Origin: DATJWY01 sp035500775
GTDB taxonomy: Bacteria; Pseudomonadota; Alphaproteobacteria; Acetobacterales; Acetobacteraceae
DNA: 17,328 nt
NCBI GenBank assembly: GCA_035500775.1
Contig: DATJWY010000199.1
Location: 1 to 17,328 of the forward strand
Direction of reading: 5' to 3'
This document shows, piece by piece, positions 1 to 6,502 of this stretch (positions are counted from its first letter, which is position 1; each line of letters begins with the position of its first letter). Below the pieces are notes generated by a model. The model saw only the letters and a program-made list of their open reading frames with translations. It did no database searches and was not told the DNA's origin. The translations under genes were made by a program, and so were the position numbers.

Positions 1-91
1 CCAGGGGCTTTGCCCCTGGACCCCACCAAAGGCAAGCCTTTGGAATCCATTACTTAAAGTGATTGGGGGTCTGGGACCTCAAAGCCCCTGG
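1..91. repeat. Nested inverted-repeat element, cut by the window edge
   Basis: The outer arms CCAGGGGCTTTG (1-12) and CAAAGCCCCTGG (80-91) are exact reverse complements. Inside lie a second pair, GACCCC (19-24) with GGGGTC (66-71), and a tight hairpin CCAAAGGC-AA-GCCTTTGG (26-43). The left arm can alternatively fold locally as CCAGGGGC-TTT-GCCCCTGG (1-19). No ORF of merit crosses it. This layered symmetry resembles dispersed, structured intergenic repeats that I recall from Acetobacteraceae genomes; that recollection is not verified here. It lies about 100 bases upstream of mtnP and probably begins before position 1. Confidence 0.6.
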
Positions 92-193
92 TGTTCCCTT
101 TTGCCAGGGCTTGTTAGACGAAGGCCGGCCCGGCGTTTGCGTTCACCGGGAATCTGGGGGCTCGGGCCTCCGCCAGTCCGAGGGGATTAAGGA

Positions 194-1075
194 ATGTCAG
201 AACAGTTCGAGCCGGTCATCGGCATCATTGGCGGCTCCGGCCTCTATCACATCGACGGGCTGGAGAACCCGGAGTGGCGGCGGATCGAGACGCCCTGGGG
301 CGCGCCGTCCGACGAGTTGCTTTTCGGCCGCCTCGCCGGGGTGCGGTGCGTGTTCCTGCCGCGTCATGGCCGCGGCCATCGCGTCTCGCCCAGCCATCTC
401 AATTACCGCGCCAATATCGATGCGCTGAAGCGTGCCGGCTGCACGGAGGTGATCTCGATGTCCGCGGTCGGCAGCCTGACGGCGGATCTGGCGCCGGGGC
501 AGTTCGTCATCGTCGATCAGTTCATCGACCGCAGCTTCGCGCGGGAGAAGAGCTTCTTCGGCGAGGGCTGCGTCGCGCATGTCTCGATGGCGCATCCGGT
601 CTGCTCCCGCCTTGGCGACCATCTGGAAGCGGCGGCGCGGAGCATCGACCTGCCGGTCACCCGCGGCGGCACCTACCTCGTCATGGAAGGCCCGCAATTC
701 TCGACGCGGGCGGAGAGCGAGCTGTATCGCGCCTGGGGCTGCAGCGTGATCGGCATGACCAACATGCCGGAAGCGAAGCTCGCGCGTGAGGCCGAGCTTT
801 GTTACGCCACCGTGGCGATGGTGACCGACTATGATTGCTGGCACCCGGACCATGACCACGTCACGGTGGATGCGGTGGTGAAGGTGCTGCTCGGCAATGC
901 GGATCGGGCGCGGTCGTTGGTGAAGGCGGTGGTGCCGCGGGTCGGCAAGGCACGCCATGTCTGCCATGCCGGCTGCAATCACGCGCTGGATCATGCGTTG
1001 ATCACCGCGCCGGGCGCGCGCGACCCCGCGCTGATGGCGAAGCTCGATGCGGTGGCGGCGCGCGTGCTGGGCTGA
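194..1075 (+). CDS. mtnP: S-methyl-5'-thioadenosine phosphorylase
   Basis: A 293-residue cytosolic enzyme of the PNP/MTAP phosphorylase family. It splits 5'-methylthioadenosine with phosphate into adenine and 5-methylthioribose-1-phosphate, feeding methionine and adenine salvage after polyamine synthesis. Visible family signatures are the N-terminal phosphate loop GGSGLY (residues 13-18), RHGRGH (57-62), SAVGSL (90-95), the substrate-site block MEGPQFSTRAE (164-174), GMTNMPEAKLARE (187-199) and TDYDCWH (211-217). The Ser-Ala-Val-Gly-Ser and Asp-Tyr-Asp signatures favour MTAP over guanosine/inosine phosphorylase, although the two subfamilies are close. Length is normal. The start is supported by AAGGA just before the ATG. 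The gene appears monocistronic: no other methionine-salvage gene is nearby, and the next gene is convergent. Confidence 0.93.
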   Translation: MSEQFEPVIGIIGGSGLYHIDGLENPEWRRIETPWGAPSDELLFGRLAGVRCVFLPRHGRGHRVSPSHLNYRANIDALKRAGCTEVISMSAVGSLTADLAPGQFVIVDQFIDRSFAREKSFFGEGCVAHVSMAHPVCSRLGDHLEAAARSIDLPVTRGGTYLVMEGPQFSTRAESELYRAWGCSVIGMTNMPEAKLAREAELCYATVAMVTDYDCWHPDHDHVTVDAVVKVLLGNADRARSLVKAVVPRVGKARHVCHAGCNHALDHALITAPGARDPALMAKLDAVAARVLG

Positions 1076-1132
1076 GCACGGCGCCGGGCGCGATCCTCGC
1101 GGTTCCGTCCGCCCGGCGAGAGGGCGGGTTTG

Positions 1133-1160
1133 TCAGCCGGACCGGGCGCGGTCCGGCTGA
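1133..1160. terminator. Hairpin between convergent mtnP and DUF3309 gene
   Basis: TCAGCCGGACC (1133-1143) and GGTCCGGCTGA (1150-1160) form a perfect 11-bp stem with a 6-base loop, 57 bases past the mtnP stop. There is no T-tract, so it is a transcript-end or RNA-stabilising hairpin rather than a textbook intrinsic terminator. Confidence 0.45.
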
Positions 1161-1281
1161 TGCCGTTCCGGCGGCTTGGCCGGGGCGGAATCGCTCCGAC
1201 CCAGGGAGCGCGACGCGCCGGCATGACCCGCCTCCGCCATCGCTCCCTGTCCGGGAACCTTGCCTGGGGGGCGCGCCTCGG

Positions 1282-1434
1282 TCAGATCAGGCCGAGCACC
1301 AGCAGGATGATCACGATCGCCAGGATCAGTCCGAGACCGCCGGCAGGGTAGTAACCCCAGCCGGCGCTGTAAGGCCAACTCGGCAGGGTGCCCAGCAGCA
1401 GGATAATGAGGATGATCAGAATGAGTGCCTTCAC
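1282..1434 (-). CDS. DUF3309 family small membrane protein
   Basis: A 50-residue, almost wholly hydrophobic protein. It has one membrane segment at about residues 3-15 (LILIILIILLLG), a short aromatic loop (TLPSWPYSAGWGYYPAGG, residues 16-33) and a second segment at 34-50. This segment-loop-segment pattern with W-P-x-S-x-G-W-G-Y-Y-P is the recognisable DUF3309 signature, common in alphaproteobacteria and of unknown function. The GTG start at 1434 is chosen because AAAGGGA lies about 6 bases upstream and the family begins at this point. An upstream in-frame ATG would add about 40 charged residues unlike the family. The gene is monocistronic and converges on mtnP. Confidence 0.82.
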   Translation of the reverse strand: MKALILIILIILLLGTLPSWPYSAGWGYYPAGGLGLILAIVIILLVLGLI

Positions 1435-1853
1435 GAACGAATCCCTTTCGCCCCGCCCGGGACACTGATCGGCGCAGGGAGAAGCGCCGAGCCGAGTCTG
1501 GCTCTTTGTTTTTGCGAGCATCCGCGCCGGTTCAGACGTATCCGCACGCATTGGCTCCGCTGCAGCGACGGAGCAGCAACGCGCTCTCCCGGTAACGGTT
1601 CGGATTCGGAATCAAAAATATCTCATTTTATGAGACGTTCTGACCTGTGCCGCGCAATGCCATGGCCCGGGGGCCATGGCCGTGCGCGTGGATGGTGATT
1701 GCCGCCATCCGTTGCCCGGCGCGGTTGCACGGATGCGTGTCCGATCCGCCTGGCGTGGAACCGATGCCGGGCGCGGGCTTTGTTTTGCCATGGATGACAG
1801 GGCGGGTTCCGCCCGGGTTGGCAACGCCGGAGCGGGGAAGGGGCTCACAGGAA
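1435..1853. other. Non-coding gap with a strong palindrome
   Basis: About 420 bases between the divergent DUF3309 and NepR-like genes, so it should carry both promoters. It contains a 22-base inverted repeat (1659-1680; arms GCCATGGCCC and GGGCCATGGC) and a small AT-rich hairpin TCTCAT-TTT-ATGAGA (1621-1635). I could not find a convincing -35/-10 pair or a GGAAC-N16/17-CGTT (EcfG-type) promoter. Long reading frames crossing it look like chance frames in GC-rich DNA. Confidence 0.5.
1659..1680. promoter_or_regulatory. 22-base palindrome, candidate operator
   Basis: GCCATGGCCC (1659-1668) and GGGCCATGGC (1671-1680) are exact reverse complements separated by two bases. It lies between two divergently transcribed genes, about 225 bases from the DUF3309 start and 175-245 bases from the NepR-like start. 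The position would suit a shared regulatory site; the binding protein is unknown. Confidence 0.35.
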
Positions 1854-2066
1854 ATGCCTGGAGTTTTGTCCGCGGGCGCGGGCGACCGGAAGATACTCAG
1901 AGGCGATGAGGACGCGCGGCCGATGCCGATCACCGAAGGCGGCACTCTCATCGAGTTCGACGTCTGGCTGCGGCGGAGTCTGGCCGAGACCTATGATCGC
2001 GTGCTGCGCGAGCCGATCCCGGAGGAATTGCTGCTGCTGATCCGGTCGCACCGGGATCGCGGCTGA
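1854..2066 (+). CDS. NepR-like small protein (putative anti-sigma factor)
   Basis: The C-terminal part contains FDVWLRRSLAETYDRVLREP followed by IPEELLLLI. It resembles the core helix-loop-helix of NepR anti-sigma factors (typically L-x-x-x-Y-D-x-x-x-x-E-P-[VI]-P-x-x-x-L-x-L-L), which hold the general stress sigma factor EcfG inactive until PhyR sequesters them. Two starts are possible: ATG 1854 (70 residues, AGGA four bases upstream) or ATG 1923 (47 residues, GAGGA ten bases upstream). NepR proteins are usually about 60 residues. No phyR, ecfG or histidine kinase gene is in the window, so this would be an orphan copy. The match is by eye on about 30 residues. The N-terminal extension is low-information and may not be translated. 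Confidence 0.5.
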   Translation: MPGVLSAGAGDRKILRGDEDARPMPITEGGTLIEFDVWLRRSLAETYDRVLREPIPEELLLLIRSHRDRG

Positions 2067-2199
2067 TCCCGTCGGGCGAAAGGATAGGTATCGCGACTCC
2101 GGTCCCGCTTCGGAGCCGCCAGGGGCGCCGGTGCCGGGAGGGAGGCTTGCCCTCGGCCCGTCCCCGGTGCTTGATGACCGCGCACCAAGCGGGATGCCG

Positions 2200-3036
2200 A
2201 TGCGGATCACTGCCATTCAGATGCAGCCGGGCCACGACAAGGCCGCCAATATCGCGCAGGCCGCCGCGCTCGTCGGCGACGCCATCGGCGCGGACCAGCC
2301 CGACCTCGTGACCCTGCCGGAGATGTGGAGCTGCCTTGGCGGCGACCGCGCCACCAAATTCGCCGCGGCCGAGATCCTGCCGGAGCCGAATGGCGCGGGG
2401 GAGGCGGGGGCCGCCTATGCCTTCCTGCGTGATCTCGCCCGCGCGCGGGGCATCACCGTGCATGGCGGATCGATCGCCGAGCGGGCGGCGGATGTGCTGT
2501 TCAACACCACCCTGGTGTTCGACCCGAGCGGCGCGGAAATCGCGCGCTACCGCAAGATCCATTTGTTCGACATCGTGACTCCCTCGGGTGCCGGTTATCG
2601 GGAGAGCGCCACGTTCGGCGCCGGCGACGCGGTGGTGACTTTTGAGGCCGGCGGCCTGCGCATGGGCTGCGCCATCTGCTACGATGTTCGCTTCCCGGAA
2701 CTGTTCCTGGCGCTGCGCCGCGCGGGCGCGGAGGTGATCTTCCTGCCCGCGGCCTTCACCCTGGATACGGGGAAGGATCACTGGGAGGTGCTGATCCGCG
2801 CGCGGGCGATCGAGACCCAGTGCTGGATGGTGGCGGCCGCGACAACCGGGCGGCACGAGGACGGTGCCGGGCAACCGCGTTATACCTATGGCCATTCCTT
2901 GATCGCCGACCCCTGGGGGCATGTCGTCGCCCGCGCCTCCGATGGGCCAGGCTGGACGACGGCGCGGATTGATCCTGCCCTGACCGCGCGGATGCGCCGG
3001 AACATGCCGGTGCTCGAGCATCGGCGGCTCGCCTGA
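2200..3036 (+). CDS. Carbon-nitrogen hydrolase (Nit1/Nit2-type amidase)
   Basis: A 278-residue nitrilase-superfamily amidase. The Glu-Lys-Cys catalytic triad is intact: E41 in TLPEMW, K119 in YRKIHLFDI and C160 in GCAICYDVRFPEL. The KIHLFD and CYD-RFPEL blocks are typical of the Nit branch that includes deaminated-glutathione amidase and omega-amidase. The exact substrate cannot be told from sequence, but a metabolite-repair role on a deaminated glutathione or glutamine is the best guess. The ATG at 2200 is chosen because the fold begins directly with MRITAIQMQ; ATG 2194 is also possible, and neither has a strong ribosome site. It sits 20 bases upstream of NAD kinase (preferred start) on the same strand, so the two are probably co-transcribed. 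Confidence 0.88.
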   Translation: MRITAIQMQPGHDKAANIAQAAALVGDAIGADQPDLVTLPEMWSCLGGDRATKFAAAEILPEPNGAGEAGAAYAFLRDLARARGITVHGGSIAERAADVLFNTTLVFDPSGAEIARYRKIHLFDIVTPSGAGYRESATFGAGDAVVTFEAGGLRMGCAICYDVRFPELFLALRRAGAEVIFLPAAFTLDTGKDHWEVLIRARAIETQCWMVAAATTGRHEDGAGQPRYTYGHSLIADPWGHVVARASDGPGWTTARIDPALTARMRRNMPVLEHRRLA

Positions 3037-3056
3037 CCATGCCGGAGGGAGTGGGC

Positions 3057-3863
3057 ATGCAAGCTGGTTGCGATCAGGCGGAAGAGCATGTGAGCCGGGA
3101 TGTCAGCCGGCTGTGCTTCGTGGCGTCGCCGACGCCGCTGGCCCAGGAATGTCGGGAGCGGCTTGTCGCTCGCTATGGCGACGTGCCTCTGGCCAATGCC
3201 TCGCTCGTCGTCTGCCTCGGCGGCGATGGTTTCATGCTGGAGACGCTGCACCGGACGCTGCTCCGCGAGGTGCCGGTCTATGGCATGAATTGCGGCTCGG
3301 TCGGGTTCCTGATGAACTCCTTCCATGAGGAAGAGCTGCTCAATCGCCTTGAGCGGGCGCAGGAGGCCGTGCTGCATCCCCTGCGCATGCACGCCGTCAC
3401 CAGCGCCGGGGCGGTCGAGGAGGCGCTGGCACTCAACGACGTGTTCCTGTTCCGCCAGCTGCGGCAGGCGGCGAAGATCCGGGTTTCCATCGATGGTCGC
3501 GTCCGGCTGCCGGAGCTGGTCTGCGACGGGGTGCTGGTTTCCACCCCGGCCGGATCGACGGCCTACAACCTCTCCGCGCACGGTCCGATCGTGCCGCTTT
3601 CGGCGAATCTGTTGCCGCTGACCCCGATCAGCGCCTTCCGGCCGCGGCGCTGGCGCGGTGCGCTGCTGCCGAGCACGGCGGAGGTGATGTTCGAGGTGCT
3701 GGAGCCGGATAAGCGGCCCGTGGCGGCGGTGGCCGATTTCACCGAGGTGCGCGACGTGGTTTCGGTGGCGGTCAGTGAGGACCGGACGGTGCGCACCACC
3801 ATTCTGTTCGACCCCGATCAGGGGCTTTCCGAGCGCATCATCGCCGAACAATTCGTCGCCTGA
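3057..3863 (+). CDS. nadK: NAD kinase
   Basis: A 268-residue cytosolic enzyme that phosphorylates NAD to NADP. It shows the hallmark GGDG (residues 55-58), the second NAD-kinase signature ND at 127-128 (ALNDVFLFR), and the conserved block DGVLVSTPAGSTAYN (157-171) followed by HGPIVPL. Length is normal. The start at 3057 is preferred because GGAGGGAG (3044-3051) lies five bases before it. The in-frame ATG at 3039, two bases after the upstream stop, would add six residues and lacks its own ribosome site. It follows the Nit-type amidase closely enough to be an operon partner, and it converges on ctrA. Confidence 0.95.
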   Translation: MQAGCDQAEEHVSRDVSRLCFVASPTPLAQECRERLVARYGDVPLANASLVVCLGGDGFMLETLHRTLLREVPVYGMNCGSVGFLMNSFHEEELLNRLERAQEAVLHPLRMHAVTSAGAVEEALALNDVFLFRQLRQAAKIRVSIDGRVRLPELVCDGVLVSTPAGSTAYNLSAHGPIVPLSANLLPLTPISAFRPRRWRGALLPSTAEVMFEVLEPDKRPVAAVADFTEVRDVVSVAVSEDRTVRTTILFDPDQGLSERIIAEQFVA

Positions 3864-3889
3864 GCGGCGGTCCCTGAACGGCGCCCCTC

Positions 3890-3924
3890 GTCCGGCAGGC
3901 GCGCCGTGGCGCGGGCTGCCGGAC
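3890..3924. terminator. Hairpin between convergent nadK and ctrA
   Basis: GTCCGGCAG (3890-3898) pairs with CTGCCGGAC (3916-3924), with further GC pairing possible inside the loop. It lies 27 bases after the nadK stop and 20 bases beyond the ctrA stop on the other strand. It lacks a T-tract, so termination activity is inferred only from position and stem strength. Confidence 0.45.
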
Positions 3925-3944
3925 CGGGGTGATCACGCGCCGGC

Positions 3945-4682
3945 TCAGGCGGCGGTGAGGACGGAGCTTTCTTCCATCTCGCCGGGCTGCGGCACCGGCT
4001 GCGCCGGGGCGGACGGGTCGCGCAGCATGTAGCCGCGGCCCCAGACCGTGCCGATCAGATTATCGGCTCCGGCCTGCGCCAGCTTCTTGCGCAGCTTGCA
4101 GACGAACACGTCGATGATCTTGATCTCCGGCTCGTCCATCCCGCCGTAGAGATGGTTCAGGAAGGCTTCCTTGGTCAGCACCATGCCCTTGCGCAGCACC
4201 AGGAGCTCCAGGATCGAGTATTCCTTGCCGGTCAGGTGCACGACCATGCCGTTCGCCGTCACCTCCCGGCTGTCCAGGTTGAGCGCGAGCGGGCCGACCT
4301 GCAGGCTCGGCTGGCTGAAGCCCTTGCTGCGGCGGACGATCGCCTGCATGCGGGCGATCAGCTCGGCCTTGTCGAACGGCTTGGTGATGTAGTCGTCGGC
4401 GCCCATGCCGAAGCCCTTCACCTTGGCCTGCGGCCGGGAGAGGCCGGAGAGGATCAGCACCGGCGTGTCCATGCGCGCCGCCCGCATCCGGCGCACGACC
4501 TCATACCCCTCCATGTCGGGGAGCATCAGGTCGAGGACAACGATGTCGTAATCATAATGCCGGACAAGATCCAACGCCTCCTCGCCGGCATCGGTCTGGT
4601 CCACCACGGCGCCGCTGGCGCGGAGCATCAGCGCAATGCCGCGGGAAGCGGTGAGATCGTCCTCGACAAGCAGAACACGCAT
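3945..4682 (-). CDS. ctrA: Cell-cycle response regulator CtrA
   Basis: A 245-residue OmpR/PhoB-type response regulator. The receiver domain (about 1-120) has the acidic pocket E7-D8-D9, phospho-acceptor D51 (VVLDLMLPDMEGYE), and the conserved lysine in ITKPFDKAEL. The DNA-binding winged helix (about 128-230) contains LTGKEYSILELL and GTVWGRGYMLRDP. These blocks are the specific CtrA signature rather than a generic OmpR regulator. In alphaproteobacteria CtrA governs cell-cycle or motility genes, usually under the CckA-ChpT relay, which is not in this window. It is slightly longer than the roughly 231-residue Caulobacter protein, owing to a Pro/Gln-rich C-terminal tail. The start at 4682 is backed by GAGGGGG nine bases upstream; the in-frame ATG at 4700 would place residues before the fold. 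Confidence 0.93.
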   Translation of the reverse strand: MRVLLVEDDLTASRGIALMLRASGAVVDQTDAGEEALDLVRHYDYDIVVLDLMLPDMEGYEVVRRMRAARMDTPVLILSGLSRPQAKVKGFGMGADDYITKPFDKAELIARMQAIVRRSKGFSQPSLQVGPLALNLDSREVTANGMVVHLTGKEYSILELLVLRKGMVLTKEAFLNHLYGGMDEPEIKIIDVFVCKLRKKLAQAGADNLIGTVWGRGYMLRDPSAPAQPVPQPGEMEESSVLTAA

Positions 4683-4700
4683 CGGTTGTAGCCCCCTCAA

Positions 4701-4710
4701 CTCTTAAGAG
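4701..4710. promoter_or_regulatory. CTCTTAAGAG palindrome just upstream of ctrA
   Basis: A perfect 10-base palindrome ending the ctrA leader, starting 19 bases before the ctrA start codon. It contains one TTAA, the half-site type recognised by CtrA, but no second half-site at the right spacing. It could be an operator or chance. Confidence 0.25.
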
Positions 4711-5252
4711 GACGCTACCACCATGACGTGTATTGCTCTACCCATTTTCTGCATCTCGTGTGAACAAAATTCAGCCGCAAACGTTCAAAAGGCGAGCGAA
4801 TATCTATTTTTTAAGGCAATTCTCGAAGGGGCTGATGAGTATCCGCCACCGGGATGGGGCGGTCCTGCGGGCGGTGAAGGGCTGTTTTCAGCCATTGCGG
4901 GCATGAATGGCCGGAGAAAAGGCGTTTCGCCGTGGCCTGTCGGGGCGCGTCCGCCCCGGCGCGCGCCATTGCGGTCGCTCGCGGTGGCGGTGGTATGGAA
5001 AGATGGATTCAGGATCTGTTTATGAGACTATGTGCGGTGCATTCATCAATTGGAAATGGAAGCGCGAGGCTTTCATTAATGGGACTCTATCGCCGCCATT
5101 GCCGCGGCCTCTGCATCGATTGAGGCGCGGGCCGCCCCGATGCGCCGGACGCACCCTCATTATGATCGTTCGCAGTGAGAACACGCCAAGCCATTGATTG
5201 GGCGCGAAAGTTTGCCAGCCGGATCGGTGCCAGCTCGACAGATGCGTCCCTA
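4711..5252. other. Non-coding stretch upstream of ctrA
   Basis: About 540 bases without a credible gene; the reading frames here have no recognisable domain. The first 120 bases (4711-4830) are noticeably AT-richer and should carry the ctrA promoter. They include a CtrA-like half-site TTTTTAAGG near 4812 but no full TTAA-N7-TTAA motif. A single GANTC (5006-5010), the site for the cell-cycle methylase CcrM, occurs further out. I see no tRNA or classic riboswitch. Confidence 0.4.
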
Positions 5253-5291
5253 GACCGTGATCGGGTCAGGTTAACTGATCCGATCGCGGTC
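5253..5291. repeat. Repeat hairpin 1 (17-bp stem, GTTAA loop)
   Basis: GACCGTGATCGGGTCAG (5253-5269) pairs with CTGATCCGATCGCGGTC (5275-5291). The 17-bp stem has two G-U wobbles around a GTTAA loop. The almost symmetric design of GATCGG and CGATC blocks is like the dispersed palindromic intergenic repeats I recall from alphaproteobacteria. It is followed 14 bases later by a second hairpin of different sequence. Confidence 0.65.
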
Positions 5292-5305
5292 CAGGCATTG
5301 TTTTG

Positions 5306-5354
5306 AGAGCGCGATTCACGCTTTCCGACTGTCAGCCTCAAGCGATCGCGCTCT
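5306..5354. repeat. Repeat hairpin 2, overlapping the stop of the downstream gene
   Basis: AGAGCGCGAT (5306-5315) pairs exactly with ATCGCGCTCT (5345-5354), and inside it CGCTT (5319-5323) pairs with AAGCG (5340-5344). The right arm covers two bases of the stop codon of the minus-strand hydratase/hydrolase gene. The hairpin would therefore form at the extreme 3' end of that mRNA and could end or protect it. With hairpin 1 it makes a composite unit of about 100 bases. Confidence 0.6.
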
Positions 5355-6357
5355 ACCCGACCACCGCGGCGATGGCCGCGAAATCGACTTCCTCCAGGGT
5401 GGGCGGCGACCAGCGCGGCTGGTGGTCCTTGTCCACAACCACCGCGCGCACCCCCTCCAGGAAATCCGGATGCCGCGTCACCTCGCCGGCGAGGGCGAGC
5501 TCCGCCTCCAGGCATTGCGGCAGGGAGCGTTGCACCCCGCGACGCAGCAGCGCGAAGGACCAGGCAAGGGCGCTCGGGGAGCGCCGCCGCAGCGCCGTCA
5601 GCGTTTCCGCCGCCCAGGGGGATTTTTCAGCCGCCAGCCGGGCGAACACCTCGCGGATGTCGCCGGCGGAGAAGCAGCGGTCGATCGCCGGCCGGTGTTC
5701 CGCCAGGCTGAAGTCAGGCAGCGCCGCCGCGAAGCCGGCCAGCGCCGCCACCCCGTCCTCGGCCAGCGCGGCGGAAAGCGCCGCCAGCCGGTCCTTGGGC
5801 ACGAAATGCGTGGCGAGGCCGCCATGCACCGCGTCCGCTCCGGTCAGTCGTGTTCCGGTCAGGCCGAGGAACATGCCGAGGGCGCCGGGCAGGCGCGGCA
5901 GGACGTAGCTCGCGCCGATATCGGGGAAGAAGCCGATGCCGGTTTCCGGCATGGCCAGCGCCGCGGTTTCCGTCACCACCCGCGCCGAACCATGGACGCT
6001 GACGCCGATGCCGCCGCCCAGGCAGATGCCGTCAATCAGCGCGATATACGGCTTGGGGTAGTCGGCGATCGTCTGGTTCAGGGCATATTCCTCGGCGAAG
6101 AAACGATCCGCCGGATCCGCCCCGCCATCCAGCACGTGCTGGCGCACCGCCCGGACATCCCCGCCGGCGCAGAAGGCCCGGCCGCTTTCTCCCTCGATCA
6201 CCACGGCATGCACGAGCGGATCATCGCGCCAGCCCGCCAGCGCCGCGCGCAGACGGCGGATCATCGTCTGGTCCAGGGCGTTCAAGGCGCGCGGACGGTT
6301 GAGTTGCAGCCGCCCGATCCTGCCGTCCCGTCGCGCGATGACACTCGGCTGTTCCAC
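5353..6357 (-). CDS. Enoyl-CoA hydratase/isomerase family, 3-hydroxyisobutyryl-CoA hydrolase-like
   Basis: A 334-residue crotonase-fold enzyme. Oxyanion-hole segments are AFCAGGD (61-67) and GICLGGGIG (110-118). The stretch MPETGIGFFPDIGASY (136-151) carries E138 and D146 at the positions that act in 3-hydroxyisobutyryl-CoA hydrolase (MPET-IG-FPD-G). Together with the length, longer than simple enoyl-CoA hydratases, this favours the hydrolase of valine degradation, which releases 3-hydroxyisobutyrate from its CoA thioester. A plain hydratase remains possible. The start is GTG at 6357 with AGGGAGA seven bases upstream; the open frame continues far upstream, but only as a shadow of rmuC on the other strand. 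It is divergent from rmuC and has no valine-pathway neighbours here. Confidence 0.85.
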   Translation of the reverse strand: MEQPSVIARRDGRIGRLQLNRPRALNALDQTMIRRLRAALAGWRDDPLVHAVVIEGESGRAFCAGGDVRAVRQHVLDGGADPADRFFAEEYALNQTIADYPKPYIALIDGICLGGGIGVSVHGSARVVTETAALAMPETGIGFFPDIGASYVLPRLPGALGMFLGLTGTRLTGADAVHGGLATHFVPKDRLAALSAALAEDGVAALAGFAAALPDFSLAEHRPAIDRCFSAGDIREVFARLAAEKSPWAAETLTALRRRSPSALAWSFALLRRGVQRSLPQCLEAELALAGEVTRHPDFLEGVRAVVVDKDHQPRWSPPTLEEVDFAAIAAVVG

Positions 6358-6466
6358 GGTTCGTTCTCCCTGCGCTTGTATCCCGGCATTAACGGGGCAG
6401 GGAAAAGCCAAGGCAAGGGGCGCGGGGTGTTTGCGGTCCGGCGCCGGGCTTTGCGACGCCGGGCGG

Positions 6467-6484
6467 CCGCCGCATAAGCGGCGG
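6467..6484. other. Small GC hairpin in the rmuC leader
   Basis: CCGCCGC (6467-6473) and GCGGCGG (6478-6484) flank an ATAA loop and form a 7-bp hairpin. It ends directly before the alternative ATG at 6485 and about 18 bases before the preferred rmuC start. It could modulate initiation; equally it may be chance in GC-rich DNA. Confidence 0.25.
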
Positions 6485-6502
6485 ATGATGACCGAGGTTC
6501 CC

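Noticed and set aside
197..994. Long minus-strand reading frame opposite mtnP (265 codons)
   Set aside because: Arg/His/Ala-rich shadow of mtnP in GC-rich DNA, with no domain. The plus strand has full MTAP motifs.
1756..1785. EcfG-type promoter (GGAAC box) before the NepR-like gene
   Set aside because: A GGAAC is present at 1756-1760, but no CGTT follows at 16-17 bases.
1647..1853. N-terminal part of the frame leading into the NepR-like ORF
   Set aside because: Composition is that of untranslated GC-rich DNA, it spans the palindrome, and no NepR protein is that long. The start was placed downstream.
1948..3021. 357-codon minus-strand frame opposite the amidase gene
   Set aside because: Low-information Arg/Gly/His composition. 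The opposite strand encodes an intact nitrilase-fold enzyme.
4723..5025. 100-codon frame upstream of ctrA
   Set aside because: No domain and no ribosome site, and its start lies in the AT-rich ctrA promoter region. Treated as non-coding.
5087..5515. 142-codon minus-strand frame crossing the repeat hairpins
   Set aside because: It reads through both repeat stems and antisense into the hydratase gene. The peptide reflects the repeat, not a protein family.
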